7,687 nt of DNA from Lactobacillus helveticus DSM 20075 = CGMCC 1.1877 (GCF_000160855.1 NZ_GG700752.1:774813-782499); one strand, 5' to 3'; positions 1 to 6,971 are shown, counted from the stretch's first letter. Notes: generated by a model from the letters alone, not told the origin. Numbers and translations: made by a program.

Positions 1-2
1 AA

Positions 3-703
3 TCTTTTTATTCTCGAGTAGAAAATAGAAAAAGTGAAATTAATATCGATGATCTGTTAGCGATTTTGAAGCAAAATCATGTTTCTATACGAGATTTCTT
101 CGGCGTGTTTGATCAGTCAATGCAACGCAGCGCAGCATTCAATATTGCTGCATTCAGTCAGCTATTAATAATCGCAATCTTGCATGGCTGAAAAAAGTGC
201 AGACAGACGAACCTGGTTTTGAGGTAGAGTTAACCGCAATTATTGCTACCTTGTTGAATAAGAAGGCTCATCTTTCTGATGCGGCTCGGAGAAAAATAAA
301 AAGCAATTTTGGTAGATTAGGTCAGTGGGATGAAACTGCGTTATGGAATATGGCTAGTTTTATGTCTCTGTATGATACGAATGAGTTAAAAATTTTAATT
401 ACAGATATTTGGGAAAATAGGGACAGCATCAACTTGAATAACTCTTCAACCTTAGTTGCACTAGCAAATGTAATGATGAATTATTTAGGGCGCTTGTATC
501 AGGAAAAAGCTCTCGGCGCAGTGCTAGAAACTATCCATTTTATAAAGGATTTGCCAACTAATCCTGTGATTATGTTCCAAAAGTTAGTTGCCATATATTA
601 TCTAGCTTTAATTAATCATGATCAAAAACGATTAAATTTAATAATTCAAGTGTTACAGAAAAACGGCTACGATAATTATCTGGTTTGGCTTCCGAAAGGG
701 TGA
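3..703 (+). pseudogene. Rgg/GadR/MutR-family transcriptional regulator, copy A (5' cut by window edge, frameshifted)
   Basis: This is the remnant of a cytosolic peptide-responsive regulator of the Rgg type, which in this family has an N-terminal helix-turn-helix and a C-terminal helical, TPR-like peptide-binding domain. From position 3 the frame reads SFYSRVENRKSEINIDDL, matching the end of the HTH in the other copies here (KSFYSRVER in copy C). It continues through a DFF motif to about residue 52 and then meets TGA at 187-189. The rest lies in the next frame, where AINNRNLAWLKKVQ joins smoothly onto the helical domain and runs to TGA at 701-703. The change of frame falls at about 145-165 and is equivalent to loss of one base. 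A GTG at 197 could be miscalled as the start of a separate 168-residue protein, but it lies inside the conserved domain and has no HTH. The C-terminus has the family ending GYDNY. The stop is five bases before copy B, so the two were probably co-transcribed. The upstream HTH half lies outside the window. Confidence 0.85.
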
Positions 704-708
704 TAACA

Positions 709-1440
709 ATGAAAATTGGTGATAGATTACATCAAGTGCGAAATTTGCATGGATTGACGCAAGAGCAAATGGCGGCTGGAATAATTAGTAAGTCGCAATA
801 TTGGCGAATAGAAAAAGAATCTAACGCAATTAGAGCAAGCAGTTTAATAAAGATCCTAAATCAAAATAAAATTTCTGTACTCACATTTTTTAAGGATGCT
901 GATGATTCAGGGATTAATAGAAGAGAGCTGCAATATCAGATTACTAATGCATTTTTTGCACGGGATTATAAAAGATTAGAAGAAATTAAAAAGCAGTCGA
1001 CTAATTCTCAAATGAAGAGACTGTTAAATTGGCTTCTGGCAGAGCTCAGAGGTGAAAGCCAGACTTTTTCCGATGAAGAAAAAAGAAAATTGAGATATAA
1101 CGTGTGGCAAGTCGAGAGATGGAATGACGATATTTTGTGGTTTTTCTTTCATACTTTGTATTTGTATAAGTATTCCAATTTGGAAGGAATAATCAATGCA
1201 CTTATTTCGAAGTTCACTAAGAATAAGAAAATTGAAGCTCGTCAGCAACAGTTAATCATAAGTATTGCTGTGCGTTATCTGAATATTTGTTATGAGCAAA
1301 ATAATGAATATGAAGTGAAAAAGGTGGTTTGCTTTTTACATAAAGTGCCGAAAAATGCTGAGATTGGATTGGCAAAGTTGATTGCGGACTATTATGAAGC
1401 CCTGCTGAATAAGAAGAGCTTTGAGGCTGAAGAGATTTAG
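709..1440 (+). CDS. Rgg/GadR/MutR-family transcriptional regulator, copy B (C-terminus truncated by nonsense codon)
   Basis: The 243-residue product begins MKIGDRLHQVRNLHGLTQEQ, a typical Rgg helix-turn-helix (about residues 4-60). A helical peptide-sensing domain follows. Start ATG 709 is chosen over an in-frame TTG at 685 because it aligns with the MTIG starts of copies C and E and sits just after GGGTGAT (698-704), a good ribosome binding site that includes the stop codon of copy A. Translation of the two is therefore probably coupled. The frame stops at TAG 1438-1440 after AEEI. In-frame DNA immediately beyond encodes DLIKACGYENYLSLN and a second TAG at 1486-1488, which is the C-terminal GYxxY ending seen in copies A and C. 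The true gene thus probably ran to 1488 (259 codons plus stop). The lost helix may weaken dimer or peptide contacts, but the HTH and most of the sensor remain, so partial function is possible. The recognition region is unusual: SQYWRIE replaces the SFYSRVE or SFYSKVE of its paralogues. Confidence 0.88.
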   Translation: MKIGDRLHQVRNLHGLTQEQMAAGIISKSQYWRIEKESNAIRASSLIKILNQNKISVLTFFKDADDSGINRRELQYQITNAFFARDYKRLEEIKKQSTNSQMKRLLNWLLAELRGESQTFSDEEKRKLRYNVWQVERWNDDILWFFFHTLYLYKYSNLEGIINALISKFTKNKKIEARQQQLIISIAVRYLNICYEQNNEYEVKKVVCFLHKVPKNAEIGLAKLIADYYEALLNKKSFEAEEI

Positions 1441-1488
1441 GATTTAATTAAGGCATGTGGTTATGAGAACTATTTGAGCCTAAATTAG
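1438..1488 (+). other. Nonsense codon and orphaned C-terminal tail of Rgg copy B
   Basis: TAG at 1438-1440 interrupts the frame of copy B. The next 15 codons (1441-1485) encode DLIKACGYENYLSLN before TAG at 1486-1488. The segment aligns with the ends of copies A (IIQVLQKNGYDNYL) and C (IIDLLQICGYQSYA). This shows that the ancestral gene extended through the stop, and one substitution (for example CAG or AAG to TAG) explains the truncation. Confidence 0.8.
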
Positions 1489-1527
1489 GGGGATGAGATT
1501 AGTAAAAAATTAAATTTGCGTTTTTTG

Positions 1528-1563
1528 ATTTCAATTCTGCAGATTAGATTGTGCGATTGAAAT
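1528..1563. repeat. Perfect 8-bp inverted repeat upstream of the surface-protein gene
   Basis: ATTTCAAT at 1528-1535 is the exact reverse complement of ATTGAAAT at 1556-1563, separated by 20 bases. The arm centres are 28 bp apart, a little under three helical turns. There is no GC-rich stem and no T-tract, so it does not look like a terminator. A dyad just upstream of a promoter could be an operator, for instance for a dimeric Rgg protein, but chance is possible in AT-rich DNA. Confidence 0.4.
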
Positions 1564-1589
1564 TTTAAAATTAAGATAAAACTGATAAT
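1549..1589 (+). promoter_or_regulatory. Candidate promoter region of the surface-protein gene
   Basis: TTGTGC (1549-1554) is followed after 17 bases by TAAGAT (1572-1577), a weak sigma-A-like pair. GATAAT at 1584-1589 is a closer match to a -10 box but lacks a good -35 at the usual distance. Either would leave a leader of about 35 to 50 bases before the ATG at 1628. No convincing terminator separates this region from copy B, so read-through from upstream is also possible. Confidence 0.3.
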
Positions 1590-1627
1590 ATTTGTTATTT
1601 ATTTTTTGTAAAGTGGAGAATATTAGG

Positions 1628-4591
1628 ATGAATAAGAAGATTAAAGTTACAAGTGCTGCTGCCGCAGCGTTAGCCAGTTTAGTATTGGTGAATGCCAATG
1701 TAAATAATGAAGTTAAGGCTGATACTAAGCCGGTTAATGCTACTAAGACTACTCAAAAGGCACAAACACCAGAAGAGGCTGCTCAAGCCAATGTTGATAG
1801 TGCGAAGAAGAACGTTGAAGCTGAACAAGGCAACGTAGACAAGGCTAAAGGTGATTTGGATCAAGCTAAAAAAGATGCCGAAAAGCCAGACGCTGACTAC
1901 AAGGCACAAAGCGACAAGGTCGATGGATTAAAGAAGACTGCTGACCAAAAGAATAATGCATTAACTGATGCTCAAAATAAAGAAAAGGATGCACAAGCTT
2001 TAGCTAATGAAGCAAATGATCCAGCTAAGGTTAAGGATGCTAAAGATGCTGTTACTAACCAAGAAGTCGTGGTAAAGGATGCCAATAAGGCAAAAGCCGC
2101 TGCGGATAAAGCAGTAAAGGATAAGCAAAAAGAAATTGATGATCTTAAAGGCAAAGTACAATCTGACACTCGAGATGTAAATGATAAGACTGCTGCCAAG
2201 AAGCAAGCCGATCAAGCTGTTCAAAATGCTAGCGATGCTTTGAAGGGTACGGGTGTTACTGAAGCTAAAGATGCAGTTGATACTTATCAAAGTAATGTTG
2301 ATAATTTAACCCAAAATATTAGGCATAACCAAGGCGTATTAAAGCATAATCAAGATGTATTAAAAGGTAATCAAGATAAATTAGAAGTCATTAAGAAGGA
2401 TCTGGCTCAAGCTAAATCAGATACTCACGTTGCTAAAGTAAAATTAGATACTGATCAAGGTACTTTAGGTCAGAAGACTCAAGATTTGCAAAAGGCTAAG
2501 GATTTGGCAAATACTGCAGCTGGATTCTTTAAGTCATTAGCAGAAGACCAATCATTAACTGCTGAACAACGCGAAGATGCTAAGACAGCATATGGTATTT
2601 TGATGAATGATGGTAAGTTCAAAGGCATTAATGAAGATGATGTAAAACTTACTTGGTATCACCCTGATCAGCAATTGGGTAAGGATGGGGATGCTACTTC
2701 ATTAGCTAATATGCAAAGTGCATTAAATGACCTTGATGAATTAGTAAAAGTGAGACATGAATATGGTGTACAATTGCCTCATATTTCATTAACTGCAACT
2801 GCTATTGCTATGATGTCCTCTGACTTTGTTAAAATAGCACCTGATTTTAATCACCCTATTAAGCAGACAGAAAGTTATGGACCATTTTGGGAAGATGAGG
2901 AAGACATTGCTGCAGGAACAGATTATCCAGAATTTGAACAAGTCCGTTCTTATATGAGTGAAAAGCAATACATCGATGATGCTATTGCAAAAGATGGATC
3001 ACTTCAAAAATATGCATATGATAATAACAAGCCTTTAACTCAAGATGTATGGAAAAGAAATACTGATTATTGGAATAATCATCTTGGAAAACTAGGATAT
3101 CAGGAAATTGGACACTACCGATCAATGATAAATCCTTCTCAAAATTCAATTGGTGCAGCTCGTACTACGGGTACTTTGGCAAGTGAGTACGAAGGCTCAT
3201 CTTCAATTGATATCCTGCAGTCTTCTAATTATGGCGATGAAACATATGTGCATCAATATCCAAGTTTCACTATTGATCAATATAAAGATTTAGTAAATTC
3301 ATATGTTGCAAATCCTGACAAGGCTAACTTCGTTCAAGCTACTCAAGCTGCAGTTAATAGTGCACAAGGTGTAGTAGATCATGATCATGAAGACTTCAAC
3401 CATAAGTTTAATGACATCCAAAAGCCATTAGAAGAGCAAGTTAAAAAGTTTAATGAAGCTATTAAAGATAAGAAAGATGCTATTAATAGGATCAATAAGC
3501 AAATCTCTGATGATCAAAGTGATTTATCAACTCAAAGAGTTCATTTAAATCAAGCAACAGATAGATATAAAACCTTAACTGCTTCTAATGATAAAAAAGT
3601 TAAGAACTATAAGGCTACTGTAAAAGCTCAAAAAGAAGCTGAAACAGCATTAAAGACTGCCAACGATACTTTACCTCAAGCCAAGACCAAGCTTGCTCAA
3701 GCTCAAGAAGATCTTCCAACTTTAAAGCAAACTGCTACCGAAAAGGGCAACACTGCTAAGGACGAACAAACAAAGTTAGATCAATTAACCCAACATGTTG
3801 TAGATTTAAAGAATGCAGCAACAATTTTAGCCGATGCTAAGAAAGCAGTAACTGGTGCTCAAATTGCATATGATACTGCTAAAAAGAATTATGACGATGC
3901 AAATAAAGTCTTGAATGGCGACTGGAAGACCAACAAAGATAAGGCTGACGCTAAAGTAGTCGCGGCACAAAAAGCATACGATGAAACAGTTGCTAAATTA
4001 CAAGCAGCTAAGAACAAACTTGCTGAAGCACAACAAAAGTTGCAAGACATCTTGGATGCTGAATATGCTCAATCAATCATTACTTCAGGTCCAACAGAAA
4101 CTAAGAAGACAGATAAGCAAGAACTCGTTAAGACTCCAGAAGTAACCTCAGAAACTAAGACTGATGATATCTCTACTGCTCCTAAGAAGATTCGCTTAAC
4201 TCACAATGCCTTTGTTTACAACAAGTACGGTAAGTTAATCAGAAAAGGCTTGCACATTAAATGGATTAAGCGCGATAAGCTGGTTAAAGTATTGAAGAAT
4301 GCTAAGATCGTTAAGATTAATGGCAAGAGATACTACCAAATTGGCGGAAACAAGTTCGTTAAAGTAGCAAACTTTGAAATTACTACTCACGCTGTCCACT
4401 TCAAGGCTAGACTCAAGGGCAACAAGAAGGTTAGAGCTTACAACCGTGCAGGTAAGTTTAACAAGCACTACGCACGTCCAAACCATACTTATACCTTTAA
4501 CGAAAAGGCTAAGATCAATGGTAAGACCTGTTACAAGATTGCTGGAACTAATAACTGGATCCCAGCTAAGAAGTTAGCTTTGAAGAAATAA
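1628..4591 (+). CDS. Secreted SEC10/PgrA-like surface protein with C-terminal SLAP repeats
   Basis: The gene encodes 987 residues. Start ATG 1628 is chosen over the in-frame TTG 1592 because GGAG at 1615-1618 lies nine bases upstream and because the protein then begins with a classical signal peptide: MNKKIK, a hydrophobic core to about residue 25, and a VKA/D cleavage site near 31. Residues about 45-294 form a Lys/Ala/Asp/Gln-rich coiled coil containing three tandem heptads (233-253). Residues about 295-570 form a compositionally normal globular domain rich in aromatic residues, with GHYRSMINP and NSIGAA motifs that resemble the SEC10/PgrA surface-exclusion domain. A second coiled coil spans about 570-815. 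A Thr/Lys/Glu linker leads to two SLAP repeats (about 855-917 and 918-987), basic and rich in Lys and Tyr. These domains bind the cell wall non-covalently in S-layer lactobacilli; there is no LPxTG signal. A stalk-plus-head surface protein is inferred, perhaps in adhesion or cell-cell contact. Lys AAG, GCT and CAA dominate, suggesting high expression. Confidence 0.9.
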   Translation: MNKKIKVTSAAAAALASLVLVNANVNNEVKADTKPVNATKTTQKAQTPEEAAQANVDSAKKNVEAEQGNVDKAKGDLDQAKKDAEKPDADYKAQSDKVDGLKKTADQKNNALTDAQNKEKDAQALANEANDPAKVKDAKDAVTNQEVVVKDANKAKAAADKAVKDKQKEIDDLKGKVQSDTRDVNDKTAAKKQADQAVQNASDALKGTGVTEAKDAVDTYQSNVDNLTQNIRHNQGVLKHNQDVLKGNQDKLEVIKKDLAQAKSDTHVAKVKLDTDQGTLGQKTQDLQKAKDLANTAAGFFKSLAEDQSLTAEQREDAKTAYGILMNDGKFKGINEDDVKLTWYHPDQQLGKDGDATSLANMQSALNDLDELVKVRHEYGVQLPHISLTATAIAMMSSDFVKIAPDFNHPIKQTESYGPFWEDEEDIAAGTDYPEFEQVRSYMSEKQYIDDAIAKDGSLQKYAYDNNKPLTQDVWKRNTDYWNNHLGKLGYQEIGHYRSMINPSQNSIGAARTTGTLASEYEGSSSIDILQSSNYGDETYVHQYPSFTIDQYKDLVNSYVANPDKANFVQATQAAVNSAQGVVDHDHEDFNHKFNDIQKPLEEQVKKFNEAIKDKKDAINRINKQISDDQSDLSTQRVHLNQATDRYKTLTASNDKKVKNYKATVKAQKEAETALKTANDTLPQAKTKLAQAQEDLPTLKQTATEKGNTAKDEQTKLDQLTQHVVDLKNAATILADAKKAVTGAQIAYDTAKKNYDDANKVLNGDWKTNKDKADAKVVAAQKAYDETVAKLQAAKNKLAEAQQKLQDILDAEYAQSIITSGPTETKKTDKQELVKTPEVTSETKTDDISTAPKKIRLTHNAFVYNKYGKLIRKGLHIKWIKRDKLVKVLKNAKIVKINGKRYYQIGGNKFVKVANFEITTHAVHFKARLKGNKKVRAYNRAGKFNKHYARPNHTYTFNEKAKINGKTCYKIAGTNNWIPAKKLALKK
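2324..2386 (+). repeat. Three tandem 21-bp (7-residue) repeats in the surface-protein stalk
   Basis: Units at 2324-2344, 2345-2365 and 2366-2386 encode HNQGVLK, HNQDVLK and GNQDKLE. The first two are nearly identical in DNA and the third is more diverged. Each unit is one heptad of the coiled coil (residues 233-253), so copy-number changes would lengthen or shorten the stalk without breaking frame or heptad register. Confidence 0.75.
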
Positions 4592-4611
4592 TTAATAGTT
4601 AATAAAACAAG

Positions 4612-4645
4612 AGAACATTAACCAATGTCGGTTAATGTTCTTTTT
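4612..4645 (+). terminator. Intrinsic terminator after the surface-protein gene
   Basis: AGAACATTAACC (4612-4623) pairs perfectly with GGTTAATGTTCT (4630-4641) around a 6-base loop, and the 3' arm runs into a T-tract (4641-4645). It begins 20 bases after the stop codon of the surface protein and isolates that gene from the one at 4713. Confidence 0.9.
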
Positions 4646-4674
4646 GTATAGTCGGTAAACTAATAAGGTAAAAT
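4644..4674 (+). promoter_or_regulatory. Candidate promoter for the gene at 4713
   Basis: TAAAAT at 4669-4674 is a good -10 match. TTGTAT at 4644-4649 is a possible -35, but the 19-base spacing is long. The position, just after the terminator and about 40 bases before the ATG, fits a gene that must have its own promoter. Confidence 0.35.
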
Positions 4675-4712
4675 GAAAGTGAAGTTATAGTTAAATTTTT
4701 AGGAAAAACAAA

Positions 4713-5291
4713 ATGAAAACACAAGAAATCAAAAAAGTTGACGAAATCATGTTTAATCTTCAAGCTTCTGCTGATCCCCAGAAAAAGCTGCTGTAAGCAG
4801 AAAAGTTGTTAAAAGAATTAAACCTGATTGATGATCAAACTAATACTGACGAGATTGTACAAGCTTATACTCAAAATATGCATGATCAGCTTAATAAAAT
4901 TATTAAACGCAAGAATGTTTCATTTAATCAAGCTACCTTAGATTATTTGCAAAAAGATCCCGACAATAATGAACTGGTCATTGCGCCAGCTATACAGCAT
5001 TTTAAGGAATATGCTCTTATCGTGTTGCGCTTCAATGATCAATTGGTTGCTTGGTGTAATGAAAGGGCTGGCGCAGATTACCGTGTTTTAGCAGAAAATC
5101 TGGATCACCATCGCACCAATATTCATAATTTTTGCTTGTCCGACATCAAGATCTTGAATCGTTTAGCTGAAAAGGAACACCAAGCTCCGTTTGCAGTTAG
5201 CTCAAAAGAAAATCCTGATCGTACAGATTATGGTCAAGCAATCGTGAAGTTTTGTTGTGAGAATGTTTGTGAGGCCATAAAAAATGAATAA
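4713..5291 (+). pseudogene. Small cytoplasmic protein of unknown function (possibly DUF3232-like), interrupted by an early TAA
   Basis: ATG 4713 has AGGA at 4701-4704 eight bases upstream and opens a frame of 27 codons (MKTQEIKKVDEIMFNLQASA onward) that ends at TAA 4794-4796. The same frame continues without interruption from AEKLLKELNLIDD to TAA 5289-5291, giving 192 codons in all. The protein has no signal peptide or membrane segment and appears soluble and helical. Its C-terminal half, with NLDHHRTNIHN followed by DIKILNRLAEKE and a PFA motif, recalls the DUF3232 family of lactobacilli from memory. That assignment is tentative and gives no function. A single change such as CAA to TAA would explain the stop. 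A TTG at 4806 could restart translation of 161 residues but has no evident ribosome binding site. The intact downstream frame implies either a recent lesion or use of an internal start. It has its own candidate promoter and lies between the surface gene and Rgg copy C. Confidence 0.7.
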
Positions 5292-5406
5292 TCAAGTAAC
5301 TGAAAACCTATTTACTCAACAGATTCTCAGTTTTTTGTGCTTTCATGAAAAAGTCTTCCATACAGAAGATTCCAAGCTTTTTATAGAAAAACAAAATACT
5401 ATATAA
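5284..5406 (+). CDS. Possible 40-residue small protein between the 4713 gene and Rgg copy C
   Basis: ATG 5284 overlaps the end of the preceding gene by eight bases. GAGG at 5271-5274 lies nine bases upstream as a plausible ribosome binding site. The frame encodes 40 residues, beginning MNNQVTENLFTQQILSFLCF, and ends at TAA 5404-5406, 22 bases before Rgg copy C. It has one short hydrophobic patch (ILSFLCF) and no clear signal peptide. It does not resemble a typical Rgg-partner SHP pheromone, which is shorter with a basic N-terminus. No family is recognised. A short ORF in AT-rich DNA may arise by chance, and a weak terminator-like hairpin lies within it, so coding status is uncertain. Confidence 0.25.
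   Translation: MNNQVTENLFTQQILSFLCFHEKVFHTEDSKLFIEKQNTI
5298..5336 (+). terminator. Weak candidate terminator after the 4713 gene
   Basis: AACTGA (5298-5303) pairs with TCAGTT (5327-5332), whose end merges into a run of six T (5331-5336). The stem is only 6 bp and the loop is 23 bases, so efficiency would be low. The alternative is a coincidental hairpin in the small ORF that spans it. Confidence 0.3.
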
Positions 5407-5428
5407 AGTGAGAAAATGAGGTGTAAAT

Positions 5429-6228
5429 ATGACGATCGGACAACAACTTAAGAAAACACGACTTTTATTCGGCTTAACACAAGAAGAAATGAGTGCAGGA
5501 ATTGTCAGTAAATCTTTTTATTCCAGAGTTGAAAGAGATAAAAATGCCATCACTATCAACAAACTAATTGCAATGTTAAATGCCAATAATATATCTTTGA
5601 ATGATTTCTTTAGAACATTTGATAATGAAGGGTTGCCAGAACTCAAAGTGCAAAGAAAAATTTACACAGCGTATAATGAACGTAATATTATTGAGCTACA
5701 TCAGATAGAAAAGTCTCTCTCTTCTAAAAACGATGTGCTATTTTATAAAACGAAGTTGATAATTGCTACATTAGAATATCGTTCAATTGAAATACCTGAT
5801 TCAATTTGTAAGCAATTAAAACCTAATTTAATAGATCATGATCTGAATGACCAAGATTTTTGGGATTTGGCAATTGGCGTGTCTTTGTATAAATTTAATG
5901 AATTGACTTTATTGATGAATTACATTATTGATCATTTCTCCAAGCTGAATCTAGATAATCCTCAGGTGACCATATCATTAATGAACCTATTGATTGCGTA
6001 TTTGGATCGGTCTAAAAGTATCTGCCAGAAGCTAAAAAGGCTTTGAATTTTGCTAATAAAATTCCAAATGATTTCGAAATTACTTTTCATAAATTGATCA
6101 TTAAATATTACTCAGCTCTAATAAATAAAAATTATGAATTAGCTCAAGGCATAATCGATCTTTTGCAAATTTGTGGTTATCAAAGCTATGCTGATATGTT
6201 GCCCCAAGTTAATAGAGGATCAAAATGA
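5429..6228 (+). pseudogene. Rgg/GadR/MutR-family transcriptional regulator, copy C (single-base frameshift)
   Basis: ATG 5429 is preceded by a strong ribosome binding site, GAGGTG (5418-5423). The product begins MTIGQQLKKTRLLFGLTQEE, followed by KSFYSRVER, a canonical Rgg helix-turn-helix (residues about 4-60). The helical sensor domain follows. After Lys196 the frame runs off into SICQKLKRL and stops at TGA 6044-6046, giving 205 residues. The correct continuation, KYLPEAKKALNFANKIPNDF onward to GYQSYADMLPQ, is in the next frame and ends at TGA 6226-6228. Restoring one A to the run at 6014-6017 joins them as SKKYLPEAKK and gives a 266-residue protein, the expected size. The truncated product keeps the HTH but loses about 70 residues of the sensor, so it is probably non-functional, or at best a DNA binder without normal peptide control. 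Its stop overlaps the ATG of copy D (ATGA). Confidence 0.88.
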
Positions 6229-6962
6229 TCAGCGAGCGCTTAAAAGAAGTGCGGTGTTCATTGCACTTTTCACAAAAACAAATGACAGAAAAAGTGCTAG
6301 ATCGGTAATTCTATTCTCGAGTGGAAAATGATTGTAGTGAAATTAGCGTTAATGATTTAATCAAATTGCTGCATCACCATCGAATTCCAGTAGCGAATTT
6401 TTGGGAAGGGTTTGGAGCAACATCAACTGATGTTTTGATTTTTCAGAGTCAAATCACTAATACGTATTTAAATAAAGATGTAGCTGTTTTGCAAAATCTA
6501 TATGCTAATGCCAATTTTGCTGATGCAAAGTTGTCCGCATATTAATCAAACGGCTGAATGGTGTCGGTTTAAATGCAAAAGATCGGAAATTCAGTTATAG
6601 TTTCTTGAATGAAGAAAACTGGAATATTGAAAATCTCTGGCTGGTTCTTCATATGCTAGATTTGTATGAGTTTGCTGATTTAAAAATATTGGTCGAGACT
6701 ATTTTTCACAAAATAATGCATAAGAAGACTGATGAATATTCTATGCAATTAGTCGCTCAGATTGCCCTTAAGTATTTAGAAATTTGTTTTAAAAATCAAA
6801 ATACAATTAATTAAATTGAAAGTGCTATCACATTTTTGCAAAAAATACCTAAAACAACTAATTTTGCAATTTATAGGATAGCAGCGGAGTATTATAATAG
6901 ATTGGTTAACTATGATCAAAAAGTGTGCTGATAAAATAGCAAGCTTATTAGGTAGAAATTAG
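6225..6962 (+). pseudogene. Rgg/GadR/MutR-family transcriptional regulator, copy D (multiply disabled)
   Basis: ATG 6225 overlaps the stop of copy C as ATGA and has GAGGA at 6215-6219. The start MISERLKEVRCSLHFSQKQM is an Rgg-type HTH. Four lesions are visible. TAA 6306-6308 replaces the Ser of SFYSRVE. A change of frame at about 6533-6541 (net loss of one base) lies between NFADAKLSA and ILIKRLNGVG. TAA 6812-6814 falls after QNTIN, with IESAITFLQKIPK continuing in frame. A one-base gain near 6923-6928 comes before ADKIASLLGRN. The frame then stops at TAG 6960-6962 without the GYxxY tail of the other copies. Repaired, it would encode about 245 residues. Internal open stretches at 6321-6545 and 6605-6814 could be miscalled as small genes. 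With a stop inside the HTH, no functional regulator is expected. The DNA near 6312-6345 matches copy A at 9-42 in 27 of 34 positions. Confidence 0.9.
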
Positions 6963-6971
6963 AGGCAAGAA

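Noticed and set aside
197..703. Independent 168-residue gene starting at GTG 197
   Set aside because: The frame continues upstream without a start as part of the Rgg domain, and the missing HTH is found in the adjoining frame.
1024..1248. 74-codon open frame on the minus strand inside copy B
   Set aside because: It lies wholly opposite a well-supported gene and resembles no known protein; similar minus-strand frames opposite the surface gene (1679-1909, 1972-2199, 2000-2290, 4235-4486) are by-products of its repetitive codon use.
1504..1526. Terminator after copy B formed by an A-run and a T-run
   Set aside because: The stem would be A-T only with no stable core, so it is unlikely to terminate transcription.
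4374..4577. 67-codon plus-strand frame inside the SLAP region
   Set aside because: It overlaps the second SLAP repeat in another frame and has no ribosome binding site or plausible protein features.
4560..4591. Sortase anchor on the surface protein
   Set aside because: There is no LPxTG motif or hydrophobic tail; the protein ends directly after the SLAP repeat.
4592..5428. Mobile element bringing in the surface and 4713 genes
   Set aside because: No transposase, integrase, terminal inverted repeats or target-site duplications are visible around this block.
6013..6020. Programmed frameshift in copy C
   Set aside because: The required shift from AAA would place the codon on TAA, with no re-pairing and no heptameric slippery site; a deletion is simpler.
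1438..6814. Stop-codon suppression or recoding, since all four internal nonsense codons are TAA or TAG
   Set aside because: TAA and TAG also end apparently intact frames here, frameshifts are equally common, and absence of TGA among four stops is unremarkable in AT-rich DNA.
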